Positions 15,766 through 20,399 of a DNA stretch of 20,399 bases are shown in pieces. The notes under the pieces were generated by a model. It did not search any database. It was not told the DNA's origin and was given only the letters and a program-made list of their open reading frames with translations. The stretch spans positions 1-20,399 of the forward strand of contig DAOWES010000155.1 in NCBI GenBank assembly GCA_030638385.1, given 5' to 3'. Position numbers and translations under genes: made by a program. Numbering within the stretch: the first letter of the stretch is position 1; every line of letters starts with the position of its first letter. Source of the DNA: Candidatus Cloacimonadota bacterium (GTDB lineage: Bacteria > Cloacimonadota > Cloacimonadia > Cloacimonadales > TCS61).

Positions 15766-16998
15766 TTACTTTGATTTTCTGGGAAGCACAATTTCAATGG
15801 TTGTGCCTTTATTAATTTCAGATTCTAAAACTTTAATTATGCCATTATGATACTTTTCTATAATTCTTTTGGCTAAACTTAAACCCAAACCCCAACCACG
15901 TTCTTTAGTCGTTACTCCGGGAAAGAAGATACTCTTGAACATTTTCTTGGGTAATCCTTTTCCGGTATCGCTAATTTGCACGTGAATTCTTTTTTTATGA
16001 ATAAAAGAAGTTATCAAGATTTCTCCGGCAGTATTCGTAAGCGCATCAATACTGTTCCTAATTAAATTTTCCAATGTCCATTTGATTAAATCCGAATCGG
16101 CAATAATTTCAAGATCATCAATTTTGCTGATATATTTAATTTCGATTTTTTTAGAATAGTTGGGAAGTCTCTTTTGAAAATAATCGATTGTTTCTGAGAT
16201 AATTTCGTCGAGATTAATTGGCTTCAATTTAATTGTCGAACCCACTTTTCCAAAGCGTGAAGCAACTTTATGCAGTCTGTCAATGTCAGTATTCATATCT
16301 TCTAACATCGCCAGCATCTCTTCATCATCATATTTATCTTTAATACGCATTGCTAAAAACTGATTCCACGCTTTTAAAGAAGATAGGGGAGTGCCAAATT
16401 GATGTGCTGTTTCTTTGGCCAATCCTACCCAAAGCATATTCCGGTCGTTTTTTTTCAAAATGGAAAGACCATAAACTCCTAATAAAATAAATATAATAAC
16501 GATTAGCATTTCCAAATATGGCATTATCCGCAATCGCTTCATCGTATCCGATTCCCCATAGAAAAGATAACCGACCACTTCTTTAGAATCGATGTTGGGC
16601 TTCAGAACAATATAATTTCCTTTCGCTTCCATATTTTTATACATTTTCTGCAATTTCTGCTGATCTTCGAAAGTTAATTCATCATAAGATTTCTTTTCAA
16701 TCTCACAATATTCCCAAGAAGATGGAGTTCTTAGACTATCGGCAATAATGATCGGATAATTAATTTTTGGCACAATATTTTGCATGAAATAGCTGAAAAT
16801 AAATTGCTCTAAATTAACATCATCCGGTAATCCCAAAAACTTGGAATATAGATCCGGTACAACCTCCACATCCTTTTTCACTTGTTTCAACAATGAATTT
16901 GTGTAAAAAATAAACATGAAAAAAATCAGCAGACTTCCGCCAATATAATAAAGTTGTATAAACCTTCTTTGGTTACTGTTCTTTCTTTTTTGCTTCAT
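15766..16998 (-). CDS. Membrane-bound sensor histidine kinase
   Basis: A two-component kinase of about 410 residues. Helix 1 (about 17-37) and helix 2 (about 160-181) flank an extracytoplasmic sensor region of about 120 residues with no recognised fold. The cytoplasmic part has the H-box LAKETAHQFGTPLSSLKAW with phospho-acceptor His199, the N-box ENLIRNSIDAL, the G1 box DTGKGLP (about 344-350) and the G2 box GWGLGLSLAKR (368 on). The ATG at 16998 is preferred because GAGG lies six bases upstream; an ATG at 17010 is possible and adds four residues. Either start lies inside the 3' end of mazG, so translation is probably coupled. No response regulator is adjacent; the only receiver in the window is the stand-alone protein at 18788-19165, two genes upstream. 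Its signal is unknown. Confidence 0.92.
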   Translation of the reverse strand: MKQKRKNSNQRRFIQLYYIGGSLLIFFMFIFYTNSLLKQVKKDVEVVPDLYSKFLGLPDDVNLEQFIFSYFMQNIVPKINYPIIIADSLRTPSSWEYCEIEKKSYDELTFEDQQKLQKMYKNMEAKGNYIVLKPNIDSKEVVGYLFYGESDTMKRLRIMPYLEMLIVIIFILLGVYGLSILKKNDRNMLWVGLAKETAHQFGTPLSSLKAWNQFLAMRIKDKYDDEEMLAMLEDMNTDIDRLHKVASRFGKVGSTIKLKPINLDEIISETIDYFQKRLPNYSKKIEIKYISKIDDLEIIADSDLIKWTLENLIRNSIDALTNTAGEILITSFIHKKRIHVQISDTGKGLPKKMFKSIFFPGVTTKERGWGLGLSLAKRIIEKYHNGIIKVLESEINKGTTIEIVLPRKSK

Positions 16999-17746
16999 CC
17001 CAAACCTCATCCAGCTCTTCTAATTTACATTCCCGCATATCTTTGTTTTCTCTCTTAAAATGCTCCTCTACATAAGAAAAACGAGTCTCAAATTTATTGA
17101 TTGTTCCACGCAAAGCTGTTTCTGTATCAAAACCCAATTTTCTGGAAATATTCACGATTGAAAAGAGCATATCTCCCAACTCTTTTTCCATCTCAACTCT
17201 ATCTTCTGCCCGGAATGCTTCATCAAATTCCAAAGTCTCTTCCTCTAATTTTTTTATCGCAGGATACACATCCTTCCAGTCAAAGCCAACTGAAGCCGCC
17301 TTCTCCTGCATTCTTTGCGCCACAATCAAGGCAGGCATATTTTTGGGAATTCCTTCCAAAACAGATTTCCTGGCAGATTTTTCCTGCAGCTTAATCTTTT
17401 CCCAATTTAATTTAACGCCCTCTACATCGGTTACCTCTCCATCACCAAAAATGTGAGGGTGACGTCTGATGAGCTTGCTATTTATCTTATCTAGTACAGA
17501 CTGCATTGTGAAGCGGCTATTCTCTTCTGCCATTTGCACTTGCATCAACACATGAAGTATAATATCACCTAATTCTTCTTCCAAATTAACATAATCTTCT
17601 TCCTCGATTGCTTCGATACACTCATAAAGTTCTTCAATAAAATTTGGAATTAATGACTTTGGTGTTTGTTTAATATCCCAAGGACAACCTGTATTCGGGT
17701 GACGTAACTCTTCGATGATTTGTTTTAATTTATCAAATTCTTTCAT
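16973..17746 (-). CDS. mazG: MazG nucleoside triphosphate pyrophosphohydrolase
   Basis: MazG hydrolyses NTPs and dNTPs to the monophosphate and pyrophosphate, cleaning non-canonical nucleotides and, in E. coli, moderating the starvation response. The 257 residues hold the usual two all-alpha MazG repeats. The first has HPNTGCPWD (16-24), the metal-binding EELYE...EEELGDIILHVL (38-67) and the family signature LIRRHPHIFGDG (92-103). The second has KLEEETLEFDEA (166-177) and EKELGDMLFSIVNI (187-200). All expected acidic metal ligands are visible. An AAGGAAAA site precedes the ATG. Its 3' end overlaps the kinase gene start by 26 bases. The gap before it (17747-17919) carries a copy of the dispersed repeat. 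Confidence 0.96.
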   Translation of the reverse strand: MKEFDKLKQIIEELRHPNTGCPWDIKQTPKSLIPNFIEELYECIEAIEEEDYVNLEEELGDIILHVLMQVQMAEENSRFTMQSVLDKINSKLIRRHPHIFGDGEVTDVEGVKLNWEKIKLQEKSARKSVLEGIPKNMPALIVAQRMQEKAASVGFDWKDVYPAIKKLEEETLEFDEAFRAEDRVEMEKELGDMLFSIVNISRKLGFDTETALRGTINKFETRFSYVEEHFKRENKDMRECKLEELDEVWDEAKKKEQ

Positions 17747-17770
17747 AATTTTTCCTTTTCATATAAATAG

Positions 17771-17919
17771 TTTTTCTACGAGTCGGCTTTGCTTCAGCAA
17801 AACGATCTCGATCAAATTTTATACTTCTAACTTGAGATAATGTCTTAGAACAAATATTTTGGCTTTATTTTTCATCATCATCCGTATTAATTCGTGGACA
17901 AAGACTTTTTAAAGTGGAG
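17771..17919. repeat. Dispersed intergenic repeat, copy 2, abutting the peptidase stop codon
   Basis: It matches 10088-10256 at both ends: the ctacgagtcggctttgctt word at the left and ttaattcgtgg plus acaaagactttttaaagtgga at the right, with small deletions between. The long left arm of the inverted repeat present in copy 1 is missing here. Similarity continues to within a few bases of the TCA (TGA on minus, 17920-17922) that ends the peptidase gene, so the repeat may supply that stop. Confidence 0.85.
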
Positions 17920-18786
17920 TCAATCCGCTTCCCAGTCCTGTTTAATTTTTCTATTTATTAGCCAACGTCGAAGCACACCAATTAAAAAGATAAAAGGCAA
18001 CACTGCCCAAATAATTCCGGTTGAAGCTAAAAGCAATTCTACCCGAAAATGCTTCTTCGAATATTGCTCAAAAAAATTGGAAAAGTCATCCGGCGTAAAG
18101 TAAAAACTGTTGATAAAGGCTTGTTGAAAATCGCCGGAATGGCTTACATTTTCCCAAAATTGATAAAATTTCAGCTTTTCATTTTTATGAATATATTTCA
18201 CCGCTAAAGCTGATTTAGAGTAAAAAGACTCCCACTCAATTTGATTTTCGGGATACTTGCTTTGCATATTTTTCAATTTACGTGAATTTCCCAAAAGATA
18301 GTTCTTAACAAAGTTTAGTTCACGTTGATAGGTTAAATCATTTGAGAAATAAACAGCCATTCCTTCATTGAACCAAAGAGGTGGATTTTCGATATAATGG
18401 AATACAAAGTGGTGAATATATTCATGCAAAATTATTTTTCTAAGCTTTGAACTATTTCTAATATCTCTTGGATTTTTAATGTAGATGGTTTGGTTGCTAA
18501 ATTTATAACAAGCTTGGCTAAATTCAATAATTGAGGAGGATTGTCCAATTAATTGATGATAATGTTCATCATTTTTAGCCATAATAATAGTTATGGGCAG
18601 TTCAGGATATTGGCCCATTTTTCGTTGAAATGTTTCACTATCATCCAGCAAATTTTCAGCAATAAATTTTGCCGCTTTATGATGTTTGGATGGATAGGAA
18701 ATGGTAATATTTTCCAATCTCATCGTATCTGCAAATAATCCTAAGATAATTAGCAGAAAAAATAGTGATAGAAGTAGACGACGCGT
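17920..18786 (-). CDS. Secreted/membrane-anchored HExxH metallopeptidase (peptidase MA-like), apparent ACG start
   Basis: A zinc peptidase-like protein of the gluzincin type. HEYIH gives His121, Glu122 and His125, and WFNEGMAVYF supplies the third ligand Glu141 (numbers from 18786). A single hydrophobic helix (about 251-272) and a short basic tail end it. The first ATG is at 18723. The frame upstream stays open, though, and encodes RRLLLSLFFLLIILGLFA, an ideal signal peptide, with GGAGG six bases before an in-frame ACG at 18786-18784. That ACG lies one base after the receiver gene's stop, a spacing typical of this operon. I therefore place the start there; the alternative is the ATG at 18723 with loss of the signal peptide, or a base change or sequencing error turning ATG into ACG. 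The stop codon lies at the edge of the dispersed repeat. Function beyond proteolysis is unknown. Confidence 0.75.
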   Translation of the reverse strand, partial: TRRLLLSLFFLLIILGLFADTMRLENITISYPSKHHKAAKFIAENLLDDSETFQRKMGQYPELPITIIMAKNDEHYHQLIGQSSSIIEFSQACYKFSNQTIYIKNPRDIRNSSKLRKIILHEYIHHFVFHYIENPPLWFNEGMAVYFSNDLTYQRELNFVKNYLLGNSRKLKNMQSKYPENQIEWESFYSKSALAVKYIHKNEKLKFYQFWENVSHSGDFQQAFINSFYFTPDDFSNFFEQYSKKHFRVELLLASTGIIWAVLPFIFLIGVLRRWLINRKIKQDWEAD

Positions 18787-18787
18787 A

Positions 18788-19165
18788 TTATACCTCCGCT
18801 AAATTAGTCCTCATGATTGAGATCAATTTTTTTATATCAAAAGGTTTGAAAATAACATTTTTCAATCCGGCTTTTCGAGATTTAACCACCGCATGATTTG
18901 GGTCATAACCAAAACCGGTCATCATAATAATGGGCAGATCATCATTGCATTCTTTGGCACGAGAATAAAGTTCATAGCCATCCATGTCCGGCATGGCAAT
19001 ATCGGTAAGCAACAGATCTACATTACCCTGAAAAATAACTTTTAGTGCTTCATATCCACTATTTCTGGTTATAATTTCAAAATCTTCGCAATGGTCATTT
19101 AACTCTATTTTTAGATAGTCTGTTACATCTACCTCATCATCTACAATTAATATATTTTTTTTCAA
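18788..19165 (-). CDS. Stand-alone response-regulator receiver domain (CheY-like)
   Basis: A single receiver domain of 125 residues with no output domain. The acidic pocket is Asp9-Asp10 (ILIVDDE), the phospho-acceptor is Asp55 (LLLTDIAMPDMDG), and the switch residues are Thr83 (IIMMTGFG) and Lys107 (VIFKPFD). All are intact, so it should be phosphorylated. Start is TTG, with GAGG six bases upstream overlapping the stop region of the gene before it. Its own 3' end holds the GGAGG that serves the peptidase gene. The histidine kinase at 15766-16998 is a candidate partner on position alone; other kinases elsewhere could equally be used. As it lacks an output domain it must act by protein contact or in a phosphorelay. 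Confidence 0.94.
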   Translation of the reverse strand: MKKNILIVDDEVDVTDYLKIELNDHCEDFEIITRNSGYEALKVIFQGNVDLLLTDIAMPDMDGYELYSRAKECNDDLPIIMMTGFGYDPNHAVVKSRKAGLKNVIFKPFDIKKLISIMRTNLAEV

Positions 19166-19173
19166 TTAGATCC

Positions 19174-20151
19174 TCATTTTAATTTCTTCCGCAATCTTTC
19201 TGATGTTTTTTCATATAGTTCTTCAATTTTTCTTGGAAAAAGTTCCTTCACTTTTTTATAAACTAAAAAAGCTTCCGCTAACTTGTTTTTTTCGATCGCT
19301 AAAAATTCATTGTCCCGATATTCGATATCCGAGATAACAAAACCGCTTATCTGTTTTACTGTTTTTAGTTCCTCGATAAGCCCATTTTTTATCTTAAAAT
19401 AAATTCCATTCTCTTCAAATTCTAAATTTATCGCTTTTGTAACGAAGAGAAATTTCAATCTATCATAATACTTTTGTATTATCTTAATCTGTTTTTTTAT
19501 TAATTCTGCCTGTAAAAATTCCAAATCAGTCATTAACATTTGGCGCTTTTTTTCAAGTTCATTTATTAGTTCAAAATTTGGGAAAATATAGTTATCAATA
19601 ACCAGCTGCGCTTTATCAGCATTATCTTTTAAACAGTAACCATCACACTTTTCTTCCTTCAATAGATGGCAAGGGTAATGTTCATCTTTGCAATTTGGAA
19701 ATTTATAAAGTGCGTTCATTACATCGATAAAATCGAACAGCACAAACCTATTTTCAAAAGCACCAACATAATAAAGCTCTTCCTGAGTATCTTCAATAAC
19801 TTTGAAAAAAGGCGGATTATGAAAATCTATTCCGAGATAAGCGTAATTTGTAATTGAGATTATGAGATTATTGAATTCCGGAAGATGCTTATCAATAGCA
19901 AGTTTAGATAAAATAAAAGCAGAAAATAAATTTTCTGTTGGTTCATATGAAACCGTATCAGTTAAAGAGATAAGTTGTAATAAATTTTTATCTTCAGGAT
20001 TTTCACTAAAAAAAGCCGATACTTTATTACGTAAGTTGGCAGCATATCCCACATATAACAGGTCATTTTGATGAGATAAAGAAAACATTCCGGATTGTTC
20101 AGGAAGCTGCTTCTTATCGTTTAATATTGAGGTTTTTAATATTTTTTGCAT
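19174..20151 (-). CDS. UvrC-like GIY-YIG domain protein, catalytic residues degenerate
   Basis: About 325 residues. An N-terminal GIY-YIG domain (about 15-95) is clearly UvrC/Cho-like: QSGMFSL at the GIY position, LLYVGYAANLRNKV for YIG and the conserved Arg41, and LAIDKHLPEFN matching the UvrC IKKHKPRYN end. Against UvrC, the first Tyr is Phe23, the Lys after YVG is Tyr36, and the Glu of the LLLE motif aligns with Ala78. A four-cysteine region follows (Cys154, 161, 169, 173), like the cysteine cluster after the UvrC nuclease domain, then a charged coiled coil (about 190-240). The UvrC C-terminal endonuclease and HhH domains are absent, so it is not UvrC itself. Start: ATG at 20151 or TTG at 20166; neither has a good ribosome site. 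It may bind or process DNA, or be a non-catalytic scaffold. Confidence 0.75.
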   Translation of the reverse strand: MQKILKTSILNDKKQLPEQSGMFSLSHQNDLLYVGYAANLRNKVSAFFSENPEDKNLLQLISLTDTVSYEPTENLFSAFILSKLAIDKHLPEFNNLIISITNYAYLGIDFHNPPFFKVIEDTQEELYYVGAFENRFVLFDFIDVMNALYKFPNCKDEHYPCHLLKEEKCDGYCLKDNADKAQLVIDNYIFPNFELINELEKKRQMLMTDLEFLQAELIKKQIKIIQKYYDRLKFLFVTKAINLEFEENGIYFKIKNGLIEELKTVKQISGFVISDIEYRDNEFLAIEKNKLAEAFLVYKKVKELFPRKIEELYEKTSERLRKKLK

Positions 20152-20166
20152 ATGCGCAAAAATCAA

Positions 20167-20399
20167 TTTAAGATTTCACTCGTCAATAAAAATGTTTAAG
20201 ATTTTTTATTGAATCATTAGAATATTTCTAATAAATTATTCCTCTTTGAGAGTAATGGTAATTTGCATATTAAATCATAAAAAAAGCGCTTGACTCATAG
20301 TTATCAAAATCAGATTGATTTTCCCATAAAATTCATAAACCTGAGTTGAATAGTTTTATTAGATTCACAGGCGACAATAGCCGTTGTTGCCTTGATTTC
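20167..20399. other. Gene-free right edge with a hairpin
   Basis: No coding frame is supported here. A weak -35-like TTGACG reads leftward toward the UvrC-like gene near 20180, without a clear -10. A 9-bp imperfect stem, AGGCGACAA (20369-20377) with TTGTTGCCT (20384-20392), allowing one G-T pair, could be a terminator or the edge of another repeat, cut off by the window end. Confidence 0.35.

Noticed and set aside
1..20399. CRISPR array, tRNA, rRNA, insertion sequence or phage genes
   Set aside because: No regularly spaced identical repeats, no cloverleaf with CCA-type acceptor, no rRNA words and no transposase, integrase or phage frames were seen.

Overview
The window is about two-thirds A+T. 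It looks like chromosomal DNA of an uncultured bacterium of the Fibrobacterota-Chlorobiota-Bacteroidota (FCB) superphylum, and Cloacimonadota is my first guess. The reasons are a large lamin-tail-domain secreted protein with a FlgD-like C-terminal Ig fold, AT-rich codon use with strong GGAGG-type ribosome sites, and intergenic repeats of the 'ttcgtgcc/ttcgtggt' and 'atccgtgttaattcgtggac' type that litter such genomes. The phylum is inference; there is no rRNA or tRNA here.

Layout. (1) Positions 1-735 hold no convincing intact gene. They contain a degenerate tandem duplication of a ~200 bp intergenic repeat, a possible gene remnant (567-701) and a good sigma70-type promoter (548-576). (2) Positions 736-6223 (+) are a three-gene tripartite efflux operon: TolC-type outer-membrane channel, lipoprotein adaptor of the HlyD/MFP family, and RND permease. 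It ends in a perfect bidirectional terminator (6295-6324). (3) From 6344 to 20151 every gene lies on the minus strand. Read in transcription order from the right end these are: a UvrC-like GIY-YIG protein, a stand-alone receiver, a secreted or membrane HExxH peptidase, MazG, a membrane histidine kinase, the NAD(P)HX repair enzyme (epimerase plus dehydratase), the lamin-tail protein and a ComM/YifB AAA+ ATPase. Then come a terminator and a surface-polysaccharide set: SLBB export-type protein, NAD-dependent sugar epimerase/dehydratase and DegT-type sugar aminotransferase.

How they fit together. The efflux operon is a self-contained export pump. The three leftmost minus-strand genes are tightly packed (gaps of 8-21 bp) and look like part of a pathway making or exporting an amino-sugar-containing glycan. 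The right-hand run mixes housekeeping repair (MazG, NAD(P)HX repair, a UvrC-like protein) with a kinase and a receiver that may be partners; several starts lie at or over the preceding stop, which suggests translational coupling.

Most notable: five perfect TTATCCACA DnaA boxes plus two CTATCCACA variants lie inside the lamin-tail gene (12166-13583), including an inverted pair 5 bp apart with a third box 12 bp further on. I found no perfect copy elsewhere in the 20 kb. Other points of interest are a signal peptide hidden upstream of the first ATG of the HExxH peptidase behind an apparent ACG start, a GIY-YIG domain that seems to have lost key catalytic residues, and two copies of a ~150-170 bp repeat, each lying right at the 3' end of a minus-strand gene.
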